In this document: piece by piece, positions 49,246 through 60,815 of the stretch | Layout: each line of letters starts with the position of its first letter | Position numbering within the stretch: the first letter of the stretch is position 1 | The notes under the pieces: model-generated | What the model saw: only the letters and a program-made list of their open reading frames with translations | What the model was told of the DNA's origin: nothing | Database searches by the model: none | NCBI GenBank assembly: GCA_947846985.1 | Contig: CANTUZ010000011.1 | Span: forward strand, 13,070,096 to 13,134,095 | DNA from: Fratercula arctica | Lineage: Eukaryota > Chordata > Aves > Charadriiformes > Alcidae | DNA length: 64,000 nt | Reading direction: 5' to 3' | Position numbers and translations under genes: made by a program

Positions 49246-49373
49246 CTGAAGGATGACCCAGTGACCCTCCTTGGCAGCCAGATCGAGAGCTTGTTCAGCA
49301 ACTACCTCTTGACCTTGTCCAAGGGAAACATTGTGGAGATTCCTGTTGTTAAATGTATAACCAAGTTTCTTCC
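49246..49373 (-). CDS. DNAH9: DNAH9 tail exon T3 (AAA6 core)
   Basis: This short 128 bp exon has no in-frame ATG-initiated ORF long enough to stand out, so it must be found by homology. It reads (G)[20 protein letters not shown], then a segment ending GHWVILQ. The acceptor is CTTTTAG|GGAAGAAA and the donor CTTCAG|GTACGG. It encodes residues 116-157, and the first two bases complete Gly115 from T2. VSLGQGQE followed about 20 residues later by GHWVILQN is the conserved AAA6 signature of dynein heavy chains. The exon is isolated: a 4.2 kb intron precedes it and a 22.7 kb repeat-filled intron follows. An LTR-like block lies about 450 bp upstream of its acceptor. Confidence 0.95.
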
Positions 49374-52300
49374 CTAAAAGAACAAAAAAAAAGAGCGATG
49401 TTCAGCACTTTTCCCTGGAATGGCAGGCAGCGCAGCAGAGCTGACGCAGCAGCAGTGAGCAGAGTTCAGTCTTATCAAAAAACCCTCACAGAAGAGCTAT
49501 CGCACTTCTTATAATCATTATCTTGTCTCTCATGCACTCCTTGCCAAAGCACTGAAAACATCAGCAGCTTCTTCCAAACTACTTTTAATTACATGGCGGC
49601 ATCAACACAAAGGTACATTATTACAAAGTGCCTCTTGTTTAAAGAACATTATTCCCCTGCAACCTTGTGTAAAAACATATTTTATAGTGATAGGAAATTA
49701 AAATAATTTCCTGCTGATTAAATAGGCTTTGAACAAGACATTGTTCAGTGGGGAAACGCACCCTGCAGTGCATGCTAGAACCAGCAGTAAGGTTAGGAAC
49801 CCATTCAGTTTTGAGAAGGTGTTACGGGGTGCTCCCCCACACCCCAACCTGACCTTTATCTCCTGATATAGCCCTGCCCAAGTGGTAACCACCTGTAGGG
49901 ATCTTAACGGGTGTGTCTGGTCGTGATGGCAGCATCCAGCTCAAAAGTGGTTTTGGGGAGACAGACAACACTGTTATCCATTAGCCAAGGGCTAACTGGA
50001 CCAATGAGCCCGCCTCACCACAACACTGGTACTGAGGTCCATATGCAAATATGACCATAGGTCAATTATCTCACCCCCATAAATAGTGAACATCCCAAGA
50101 GCCTGTTGAGCTTTCCTGCACAGCAGGGGCTGCACGCTGGGATCTCCCCTTGAGTAGGGACACCTCTCAAGGTTACTCCTCAAGGTTAAGAGATTCTTTG
50201 CTGCAACAGATCCTTGGTACGTGACTAATAGAATGCTAAACTTTGAAATCTTAGCTAAGTGATATAAAGGATTGATTGCACATATATAATCCTTTAGACA
50301 TACACTCTTGACCAAGTCTGGGACTAGGATTGGATCCAGTTGCACCCAGATTCCTCTCTGAGAAGGAGTTTAGAACACAAGGGGGTCCTTTATGAGCCTC
50401 ATGACTCAACTCAGGGTCTCCCTGACAGTTCTGTCTGACCCTGTCCTCTACGCAGTAAATAACCCAGTGTGCCCTGCCATCTCCAATCTTGTTAAAACAC
50501 TGTCACATTTACTATCAAACTTTGTTAAATCTCTGGTTTATATCAGAAAATGTATCGCTGCTGCTCTCCACAAGTGAAGTGCATCTCTGCACCTGCGACA
50601 GAAGGCAGCTGAAATGAAATCTGTGTGAGCTCCCTGTGGCCTCAGCAAAGGCCTCCCACGTTTCTTGGATGGAGATATCAGTCATCCATCCATCCAGATT
50701 TCTCATCACAGGCTTTGGCCGGTGTGGAGTTGACTCTGGGAGCATCACAAGGTGTGTGGGAAGGCCCACAGCCAGCGGGCTGCAGCAGAGCCCATGGGAA
50801 GAGGTGCTCCAGGAGCCACCACAGCCACCTCCTGCAGTCCCTTCTGCGTCCCCCTCTGCATGGTGCAGGGTGGGAACCCCAAACCCCATGTCATTTACTG
50901 TCCTGACAGCTCTGGAGGAAGGATGGCAGCTACTCAGTGCTTCTTCATTTAGTCTGTGATATTGCTTTGGACTTCCCTGCTTTCTCTTTAGCGTCGCAGT
51001 GCCTCAGATTCCTTAAGTGATCATGGCTGAAGATCTCCTGTTCTGTTTTCTGAATGTCTGTCACCCAAAGACAGAGGACACCAGTTGCTCCTCATTTCAG
51101 AGGAGAAGTAACTGCCTGCAGCAAGCTCGCTCTGCTGTGTGCTCCTCAGAAGGTGAGCACCAATTTGTGCTGCCAGAGGGCAGCAGCCCCACAAACATCC
51201 ACACTGGCTCCATGCATCATAGAAGGCTGCATTCGGCTCAGCTGGGGAGTCAGGACACGTGTCCCCATGTGCTGATCCCTTGGGATTGCCTACACGTATC
51301 TCTGCAGGCACATTTGCCTTCATGCAGACGGCACACCCTTAATTCCCGATTTCTGCTAAAAGCAGGCAGGTTTTATGGTAAAACAAGGACGAGATCTGTC
51401 TTGCAAGACTTAGGATTCAGCTCTTAGTACAAGACTGGAAACAGATGGACATAAGTAAAACAAGCATCCAAAACTTCTCCAGTTGCTCCAGCCCTCTGCT
51501 TAGCCTTCCTACAGCAACCCCCTGGGATACAGCTCTCCCCATACTGGGGAGTTTCCAGTTTCCTTTCTCACCATCTCTGCTGGCTGCCAGCGTTGACAGC
51601 TGCAAAACTCCTCCTTGGTCTTCATGAGCCACCCTCTCAAGAAGGGATGGGGCACATTTACCAAAGACAGGGCGCTACCCCAAAACAGGTGATTAACAAT
51701 AAATTTAATATCAGTTGCTATTTCCACTTCACAGATGGGACCAGGGCGCAGAGGATACACAGTGAGTCTGTGCTGGTCGCCTCACCAGACATAATGCCAG
51801 TCCTTCTCCTTCCTTGGAGAGGAGAGGGGACGGTGGGGCTGCCCCAAGGAGGGGGAAAACTTTCCCAGACCAACAGTGTTTGCTGCAGGGTCCCCCCTGC
51901 GCTGCCAAGGAAAGGTCCCACGAGTGGGCAGCATCTGGAAGAAGCTGTCTTCCATTCACAGAAATTATCTATTGTACTTTAATAAAACCTAATGAAGGAC
52001 AGAGAAAATATCAAGTAATGAATCCAATCCAAACCCCAGCGAGACAGGCTTTAAGGCCAGTGCAGCTGCACTGAAGCAATGGGTTTATTTCATTAGATTC
52101 TTTTCACTTTTACTTTCTGTAACTTTTCTGGCTGACTAACCCCAGGTGCTCAACTACACTCATCTTTACAATTCCAATTAAACCATTCATGGTTGGATTT
52201 TAGTGCTTCATTTTCCATACAAGAAAAAAAACACAGTGAGAGACAGGTCCACCAACATGGCTCCAAAGGGAAGCCAGACACGTGATGGGATCTTCCTCAG

Positions 52301-53546
52301 AGGGGTCACCTTCAATTCACAATAACAAGACCTGGTATCAGGGCAGAAAGAGCACGAAACAGAACTCCCCACAACTGAGAACTGGATCTGGCCTGTGGCT
52401 CAGGCTGCACACTGGGCTTTAACATCTCTGACACTTGCTCATGGGTAAAGACTGACTCAAACATTACTTTGGGATGACCCAGAAGGTGCATCATAGAGAG
52501 GAAAAGAGATCCACAGGTCTGCGTTCTTCCAGCACTTGCCTGGACGATGGCTTATCTCAGTGCTACTGGTTTCTCTGCTGGGGCTGCCAGCCTTGCTGAT
52601 GTTCAGTCTGGAGCCCTGCCTGCTAAAAACCAGCCAGTAGTAGTCTGACATGGAATTCATACAGTTTAAATATACTATACTGCCCACTGTCAGGAGCACT
52701 GGGGCTTGGTCACAAGCCATGGCCTTGGAGATATGTGGAATGTGTTGCTGGAGATGGAGAAAAGACATCTGATGAGCAGAACGGCAACCTGGGGCAGCCC
52801 TAAGGCAGTACCCAAAGGCATCCGACCGCTCTGCTGTACCGGGCTCGAAAGAAGTGACGTCAGTTACAGCTGTTCAACAGTCACAAGTGACCCCATTTCC
52901 AGACCTACTTTAATTGCCATGTTCAGGCTGAAAATGGAAATTCTTCCACAGTGGAGCTGAGACCCAGAGCAAACTCTGCAGCTTCAGAGCACAGGCACCG
53001 ACTACAGCCGCAGGTGACAACAGAAATCACTGCCTGCTCAAACATGGCGCCTTAGAGAAGTCCCTTTGGCTTTGAAGCCAGCCGACAGCACTACATCTGA
53101 CCATCCACACCAAAATCAACTCAGGAAGGGTGGGATTAAAAACTGGAAACTCTGCCACTAACCAGCAGACTGGTATAGGGAGCTATTGCTTATTTTTAGC
53201 TATCTGACAGTATGTTAGATATCTCTGACGTAAATTATAGGTTGCGTACAAGACCAACTCAGAAATTGTTGCAATGTGAACCACACTGTGGATCCAGGCA
53301 GTGCAGAAAGAGACAAGTTAAATTTAAACTTTAGATGAAAATCCAAAAACCTTTAAGAAAAGAAGAAAAAAAAAACAACCAGAAACCAACCACATCCTCT
53401 CACAATTATCTATTTTTAACAGATTACTCCATTATATACAAAGAGATGAAGAGAAAAAAAAAACAGAACAAGAATGTCATGCCAAGATAATTATGCAGAA
53501 GATAAAAAGCAATGCTGTGGTATGCCTAGAGACATTATTTATTTAC
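49374..53546 (-). other. DNAH9: DNAH9 intron T2-T3
   Basis: This 4.2 kb intron starts GTAAAT and ends CTTTTAG. It contains an LTR-like block at about 49820-50572. The rest, including a 136-codon frame at 51017-51427, shows no recognisable domain. Confidence 0.85.
49820..50572 (+). mobile_element. LTR-like block, possible solo LTR
   Basis: The block begins TGTTACGGGGTGCTCCCCCA and contains a CATAAATAG TATA-like box near 50083 and a CAGTAAATAA polyadenylation-like sequence near 50452. It ends CGCTGCTGCTCTCCACA. The TG...CA ends, length and element order resemble an avian ERV LTR. A possible imperfect flanking repeat (GAAGG/GAAGT) is not convincing. No internal proviral sequence is seen. Confidence 0.42.
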
Positions 53547-53695
53547 CTTGTTTCTCCACATCCTTCAGTGGGTCGACTCCCGGAGACAGGATAAAAAACA
53601 TTGGTGTCGCAGGTCCCGATTCCTCAAAGGTTGTTGCAAAATCCAGGGATCTCCCCACCACATATTTACTGCCAAGCTTTTCTTCTACAAAATCT
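53547..53695 (-). CDS. DNAH9: DNAH9 tail exon T2 (start of AAA6)
   Basis: This 149 bp exon encodes the last base of Arg65, residues 66-114 and the first base of Gly115. The frame reads [20 protein letters not shown], then a stretch ending [17 protein letters not shown]. The acceptor is TTCTGGCAG|AGATTT and the donor [20 protein letters not shown] is the conserved entry into the sixth AAA module (dynein heavy chain D6 P-loop region). In this family AAA6 has a structural rather than a main catalytic role in the motor ring. Phase 2 on entry and phase 1 on exit fit T1 and T3 exactly, which makes a chance open frame very unlikely. Confidence 0.95.
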
Positions 53696-56600
53696 CTGCC
53701 AGAAAGAAAAGAAAGTTTTGCCAGTCTACTATTGTTCAGAAAAGACAGATCCCCCTGCAAACAATCAATGAATTAGTTCTGATTTTGCTGATTCGAACAA
53801 ATTAGAAATGGAAAGAATGGGCATGAAATAATTTTAGAGAGGATCTGCAGGCTGGGCTTCTGGAGTTATCACTCAGTAGCAATTTTTGGCACTTTTTACA
53901 CAGACAAAATGCTATATTCAGAAGTTCAATACAAGTACTGGCTTGATTCTGACAAAGGTATCTCAGGAAAGAAGAAAGAGTTAAGTTAATGTATAGAAAA
54001 CTGCCGCATACTTTGTAATCCATACAGGCTTTGAGAGGAAACAGCACTCCTTTAGATTTATCACCAAAAGTCACAAAAGGTCCGGATGGTTTACAAAATT
54101 ACTTTGTTCTGGAAAGATAAAAGGGAAGAGCTCTAAGAATATCCAGCGTGTGTAGCTTAGCCTCTGCCTGAGAGTCACAAGGAAAAATACAACTGAGGGA
54201 ACAGGAAAAAATTCAGCTCCCCAGCAGCTGCACAGACAGAATACAGCATGTGGAGAACATCCAGGCTGAACTTCCCCAGGGTGAGCTTCCAAAATCACTG
54301 CTTTAGGAAAAGAGGATACAGTGAACATTGATTCAAAGGTAACATTCCTATGTTATATTCAACCCCCAGGAACGCGCAGTTACTCTTCCAGCGTAGATGC
54401 ATGACTCGGGCCTTTTGAAAACCTCAGTACCACAGGGAAGAAAAACATGGGCCAGTTTTCACCTAGTAGGTGATACCAGAATAAGGCAGCCAAATTCCTT
54501 CTAAGAGAGCTGAAGGACTAGGGAAAGGCAGTAGGAATAGAAATGCCTAAGGGATTGCTAAGCTTCCACTTTGGTACCTCTTTCAAGTAGATTTTTCTGG
54601 TTTGGGTCAAGACTTTCTAAAGAGCTGCTGGAAAGCTTCAGTCCACAAAATTTAAAAAAGTCCATCAGATACAAGATCACAACATTCTTGTTTTACACCA
54701 GTCTTGGCTCTATGAAATTATGCCTTGGAGACTCAGAAACACGACGACTGCAACTTGGAGACTTTGGAATGGACCACAGGTGCAGGAAAGGAAGGCCTGT
54801 CCTCAGAGGCAGACTGGAAGAGTGCCTGCACTTGGTGTCTTTCAAACAAGGCATTCATAGGGGTGGCCGACAGTATAAGCAGCAGGATTTGAGAAATGGT
54901 GCCAGAATAAAAAGCAAAAATACCCTGCAAGACAAATGACTGGCTTACAGCTTTTCTAGGTTATATGAAGCCACAGCTGACTAAGATCCTTTACCTGAAG
55001 AGTCCATATAAGTGTCATAACCATAGCTGGAGTGCCAGCTACCAGAGTCCTTAGTCCTTCCTCATTGTTTCAGAGGTCTGTCTCTCAAGGCAGAAGTACC
55101 GGTGCTTTTGGAAGGACTTCATCATGAGCAAGTTCTACCTTGCTAGTAGCTGCTGGACCTATCTGACCTCATCATGGATGTGGAAGCATGGGAGCACAAG
55201 GTCTTGCAAGAAGCTCCTTGCTGAGGTTCCTCAATAAGACTGAAGAATGAAATAGGTGGAATGAATAGAGTGCAAAATCCCTCTTGAAGAAAATATGGTT
55301 CTTGGTGATGGACAACAGAGCACTGCCACCAGCTAAGCTCTAAGGAGTGAGTCAGGGTAAGAGTGGTTTCTCCTGATGGCTCCTTAGGCCTAGGGAATAA
55401 AACAGCCTGTGCAAATATCCCCAGGGATCTGCTGTGAAGAGTGGCTGAAAAACCTAACTTCCAAGATAGGGAAATGCAAGAAGCCTGTACAGGGGTGGAT
55501 CATTTTAGATACCAAAGAGCTTCCTAGACCATCTTCACGGAGCTGGCACATATGACATGGGATATAAAGGGTCTTGCACCTTTCTGAACAGCAGCTGAAA
55601 ATGAGGTAGGGATATTCTAGGGCGCGTAAAATACCCCCAGTCACCTGTGTTTAGGCTACCGAGTTACTCCTTGACTCCTAAAATGCAGTCAAGTATTTGT
55701 CACGACTCTCAGAGAGACAGGAAGGGTAGGACTGGTAGTGATGTCCATTGATCAGCAGTAAGGTATTTAATGCTAGTAGATTTATCTGCTATACAGAAGG
55801 AAGAGATCTGTAAGTTGAGAACTGCAAAACAACCTGTAGGGTCCAACGGCATTACAGGTACCTAAAACTTGATGCACTGGTTAACACACACACGATCTGG
55901 AAACACTGCTGGCTACAGTAGGGATGCTGAGGCTGAAGTCCTCATGGTTGGAGCATGCAACTCCCCAGCGCTCTACAAGATCCCCCATTTTTTGAAGGGT
56001 CACAGACACAACACAACTTTGACAGTGCTTAGGAAAATGAGACACCAGATGACCATTAGACTTCTGTGCGGCAGCGATCAGGAACACTAACTGCATTAAG
56101 CTCAGTCCAAAGACAGCTTTTCCTTCCTACGTCAGAGCACTAGACTGCACTGACTGACATGAGAAGGACAGATGAAGAGTCTTGTGTCTTTTCCAGAAAG
56201 GTGGATCTCTTAGGAACAGCAAATTTCTTCTCTAAGGGAACGGCATCTGCCTTAGCCAGACTGCTGGTGAAGACAGGTTTAAGGATTATGATACTCCAAG
56301 GAGGAGCCAGGAAGTCAAACACATTATGACGGTCGTTGTTACCGCTAATAATTTCACATTTGCTTTTGGGGTATGAGATTTCCCTAAACAAAAGCTCTTC
56401 TTAAGCCTTCTAGGCATAGTCTCTGACTATCCTGCATTTCAAGAAGAATTTTAGTCACAAACATCCACAACCAAAGTCTTGGGGAAGGCGCTGTGAAATG
56501 TTTGCTGTGAACATGTTGCTGTTTGCACATGTTTACGTTCTAACCTACATCTAGATAAGAAACAAAACAAAAGAACATTTCAATACTCTTGTGCAAATGG

Positions 56601-57837
56601 AAAAGCTTGACATCCCCAGATCCTAAAAATATCCAGCCAAGCTTTTGAACTTGGATTCCCTTACCTTTTCATAAAAGACAAATATCAAAGGTGTTGAAAC
56701 TTTATGTTCTACTTATTTTTGAGCTATATGAGTACCGTCATTTTGATTGAAAGAAACAAATTAAACCAGCTTAAATGAAACATGCACTTAAAAGTTCAGA
56801 AAGACAAGAGCTTATCTTACTCAAACTAAGCAACAACAGGAAAACCAATCCTTTCAGCTGACAGAACACATGGAGAATCCAGCCCTTAAAGAGTAAGAAA
56901 TGAAAAAGAAGATGGTTTAGAATGGTATGATTATGATAAATTATAGTATTTGTTTTAATATACATAGTAACATTGATCCTAGGGAGACTTCACTCAGTCT
57001 TGTCTGCATTTTTCTGTGAATTGTAAAGCACAAACAGAAATCTAGTTCATACACTGCGTAATACAATCTGCTACATGCACCCATATACACACACATGCCA
57101 GATGACGGAGCAATATAAACTATTTGAAAGGCAGTAGCACGAGAGACATTGCAGAAATGTCAAATCAAAGACTATTAGGACAGAGAAGGAAAAAAACAAG
57201 TCCTAATGGAGTGAAAGACCTTTAGTTTCTCCTGGAACAAGCATATTGCTTTTGCATACCTTCATAAAGTTTAGACTCGCCCAGTTACCTTCACTACATA
57301 ATTTACAGCTACAACTTTCAGAACTAGCATGATATAAATTTTGCATTTTACAGGAAGGAAAAAAAAAAAAAAGCTAAGGCCTCTGTAAGACTTTCCTACT
57401 TCTACACTTTATTCTTGTGCCTAAGGAACAGCCATAAAGGATCTAGTAACTAAAATCAACCTCACTGAACTCTAGAAGTTGCATTGATCATTGAAGGACT
57501 CTAGCAGACGTGTAACACTGTGATGCTGCTCATTTCTGACTTGGCACATCTTCTCCTCACCCAGTGCTAGTTCTCCTGCTCCAGCACTATTGCTGATATT
57601 GGGGTTACATTGCCCTCAGCAAGAAATTACAGTTAAATGAAATGTGTCGACTATCTTGCAGAGTTCAGAGATGACTCCCTCAACAGACTCCTTATAGGAA
57701 ACCGTTTTGCAGAAATCGCATTCTATAATAAATAAATCGAAACATAGTCCTGAATTCCTCCTGTTCCCTAGAAAACACAGACCCCAAGCTGCCTGCTAAG
57801 CAAGAGCATCCCAGAGACAGCAAAGAAGTGACACTAC
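53696..57837 (-). other. DNAH9: DNAH9 intron T1-T2
   Basis: This 4.1 kb intron starts GTAGTG and ends CTGGCAG. No CR1 or LTR copy is recognisable. There is an A-rich run at 57359-57372 and otherwise nothing I can name. Confidence 0.85.
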
Positions 57838-58031
57838 CTGACAGCGTAGGTCATGCGGTCGGGTCGGATGGCTCTCATTATGCACAGGCGCTGCAGAGCT
57901 GACTTGTTCTTCCATTCCTGGGGGAACTTCTCCTTTTCAGGACACTCAGATTCAACAAATTTCTTCCACCGTTTTGCAGACCCCTCAATATCCCGATCCA
58001 GGTTTCTGAACTCCTCCATGGATGAGAGAGC
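57838..58031 (-). CDS. DNAH9: DNAH9 tail exon T1 (AAA5-AAA6 linker region)
   Basis: This is the first of ten dynein heavy chain exons in the window and encodes tail residues 1-64 plus two bases of Arg65. The minus-strand reading starts [20 protein letters not shown] and ends RPDRMTYAV(R). The acceptor reads TTTTTCCAG|GCTCTC and the donor CAG|GTAGTG. The block [20 protein letters not shown] followed by an ALQRLC...RPDRMTYA motif is a hallmark of outer-arm beta-type axonemal heavy chains just before AAA6. The last codon is split (AG|A) and is completed exactly by exon T2. The exon is 194 bp, 64 codons plus two bases. Family assignment is very secure. DNAH9 rather than its paralogues DNAH17 or DNAH11 rests on remembered similarity along the whole tail. 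The exon before this one was not found in the window. Confidence 0.93.
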
Positions 58032-58504
58032 CTGGAAAAATTCAAGGAAGGTCTTCAGAAGAACAATCCAACATGCCTCTGAACTGGTTTTCTAACATTA
58101 CTGACTGCTCATGCTTTGCTCCCCCAGAAAAGTCATAGCTGGAGCCTGGGAACTACTGCCAGAAACCCACCAGGATCAGACTTTGTCATTTCTCCTTTTC
58201 CCCAGCCTGTTGTCAGCACGTTGTCACAGGAACAGGAATCAACAGGGCCCATCTGTAAGGCCACAGGAAAGTACGATTGAGGGCAGTTTCTCACTTGTGG
58301 AAGGTCTTCTGAACTGAAACATGTCTCGAGGCCACCCACAGAACATCATCTCTAAAATCATGCTGCACCTAACGCAGCCTTCCCTGACACTCTCAGCCAC
58401 ATCCCTTCTCCAGACAGTGTAGCCGTACAGGGCACCCAGGTCTCTCCTCAGCAGTCGCTGAGACATGGGAGTTTGGAAGTGACACAAGAGGAAAGGATGC
58501 AAGA

Positions 58505-59230
58505 ATTTAATGTGATAGAGAGCAGCCCTGCGGAAAAGGACTTGGGGGTCCTGGTGGATGAAAAGCTGGACATGAGCCAGCAATGTGCGTTTCCAGCCTA
58601 GAAGGCCAATTGCATCCTGGGCTGCATCAAAAGAACCGTGGCCAGCAGATACAGAGAGCTGATTCTCCCCCTCTACTCTGCTCTGCTGAGACCCCACCTG
58701 GAGTACTGTGTCCAGCTCTGGAGCCCTTAGCACAAGAAGGACATGGACCTGTTGGAGCAGGGCCAGAGGAGGCCACGGAGATGATCCAAGGGCTGGAGCC
58801 CCTCTGCTGTGAGGACAGGCTGAGAGAGTTGGAGGTGTTCAGCCTGGAGAAGAGAAGGCTCTGGGGAGACCTTAGAGCCCCTTCCAGTCCCTAAAGGGGC
58901 TCCAGGAAAGCTAGGGAGGGACTCTGGATCAGGGAGGGGAGCCATGGGACGAGGGGGAACAGTTTTAAATGAGAGCAGGGTGGGTTTAGATTAAACATCA
59001 GGAAGAAGTTCTTTACACTGAGGGTGGTGAGACACTGGCCCAGGTTGCCCAGAGAGGTGGTGGAGGCCCCATCCCTGGAGACATTCCAGGCCAGGCTTGA
59101 TGAGGCTCTGAGCAACCTGATCTAGTTGAAGATGTCCCTGCTGACTGCAGGGGGGTTGGACTAGTGGACTAGATGGCCTTTAGAGGTCCCTTCCAGCCCA
59201 ACACGTTCTATGATTCTATGATTCTATGAA
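58505..59230 (+). mobile_element. CR1 3' portion
   Basis: Sense CR1 from GAGAGCAGCCCTGCGGAAAA to the tail TTCTATGATTCTATGATTCT. A 103-codon frame carries the ORF2 C-terminal piece. It is nearly the inverse of the copy at 45647-46490. Confidence 0.94.
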
Positions 59231-60684
59231 TTTGGCATCATCCACAGTGCAGTTCTCCATAACCCAAAGTGAGAAGAAATCTGGTCTCCTGTTTTGAAAC
59301 TAGAACTAAAAAATCTCAGGTGACAAGCACTGCTAGCATTCCCGTGGGGTGCAAGTCTGTAAACAGTCTCCTTCCTGCTTCAACAGACAGAAAGAGAATT
59401 GTGCTGCAAAAATCACAACAACTGATGGAAAAATGTGCTTTTCTATCCAGTCTGCTCCATATCCAAAGCTAAACGGAGACTCAGGCATGCCACGCTGACC
59501 AAAACTGGTTTTTTTTAAGGGATTTCACAGTTGGAATATTTATTACCTTCATCTTTATGCAGTTATTTTTCTCTCCCTGTTCCCACGTGCACATACCTCT
59601 GTGTCTGCACAGTCTGGTGCACACACTCTGTGAAACCACAATGGACCCAAAAATCCCAATAAACCCAGTGCAGACTGTAAACGGGTGTGTGCTTTCTTTG
59701 CACAAGCACGCACAGCATACTGTGCCATCCTAAAAATCAAATCACTGAGATTTATACTCACCAAATGCACATGAAGATTAACTTCTCAGTGCTACAAGTC
59801 TGTAGCAGAAACAGGTAGCTGAAGAATGTCCCAGAGAACAGCTGAGCAAGGCAGTAAATAAATAATTGCAATCAAAATGTAGCTAGATTTTGTAGCTAGA
59901 AAGTGGCAACTGTAACTGTTATGCAGAGAAGTAAAGACTCCAAATTATCTTTCATACAAGTGGTGGCAAAACATACGGCACAGCTTGTAAGGTTCATCTG
60001 GATTTCAAGCAAAATTCTCGCTGAAACAAACATCTTCGGAGCATTTTGCATAATCTGAAGCTCTAAGCAGTTGAACATGAAGTGGAAAAGACAAGCGAAG
60101 TATAAAAGACAGTGAATGAGCTATTTTCTCTAGAAAGAGAAGGACACGCTCAGAGGGAAGCAGAAGCTGCTTGATGGGCAGAGGTGTTCCGCACCATTAA
60201 AGCTCCAGCTCACACCCCACTATGGAAAGCAATGGAGAAAGCTCCTTGAAAAGTGCTGGTGTCACACCTTGTGCAGATCAACTGAAAAAATACACGCTTG
60301 TCAAAGGGCTTTGAAAGTCATGCAAATGCCCTGAGAGAAGTGCTGAGAGATTGCCCGGGACATGGTGCTGTTGTAAATGAGGCAGAAGACACTGAGGGAC
60401 ACTCCGCTCTGAGAACTGCAGGAGAGCTACACTTTCGCTAGGGAAAGGCTTCCCAAGGAGGAGACAGGAGCAGTGTAAAACTTTGGTCTTTCTAATTGAA
60501 TTTAGTTAGAAGCTGTACCCCAACATAGAGAGCGAACAAAGGAAAGGAAGGCATCAGAAAAAAGGGCTTCTTATAACAAATGAGTTCACTTTTTTAGCAG
60601 CGGGAACGCCTGTAGAGGACACAGAGAATGAGGTTATAAAGCTGCTCCCAGTGGGTGCCACTGACTTGGGACATTTGTTGAATA

Positions 60685-60815
60685 GAGACTCACAGCATCA
60701 CAGAAGCAATGGTTGGAAGAAACCTCTGGAGGTGTCTAATCCAACCTGGTGCTCTGGCTGGGACTACAGCCAGCACCGGACCAGGTCAGCCACGGCTTTG
60801 TCTACCAAAATGCTG
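60685..60815 (-). mobile_element. decayed CR1 3' fragment
   Basis: The plus strand reads ACTCACAGCATCACAGAAGC, GGTTGGAAGAAACCTCTGGA and CTAATCCAACCTGG, a degraded antisense CR1 3' end. Confidence 0.65.

Noticed and set aside
58133..58339. Minus frame containing MGPVDSC, considered as the SPV(D/E)FL motif before T1
   Set aside because: Only a three-residue resemblance. The flanking residues do not fit any dynein heavy chain.
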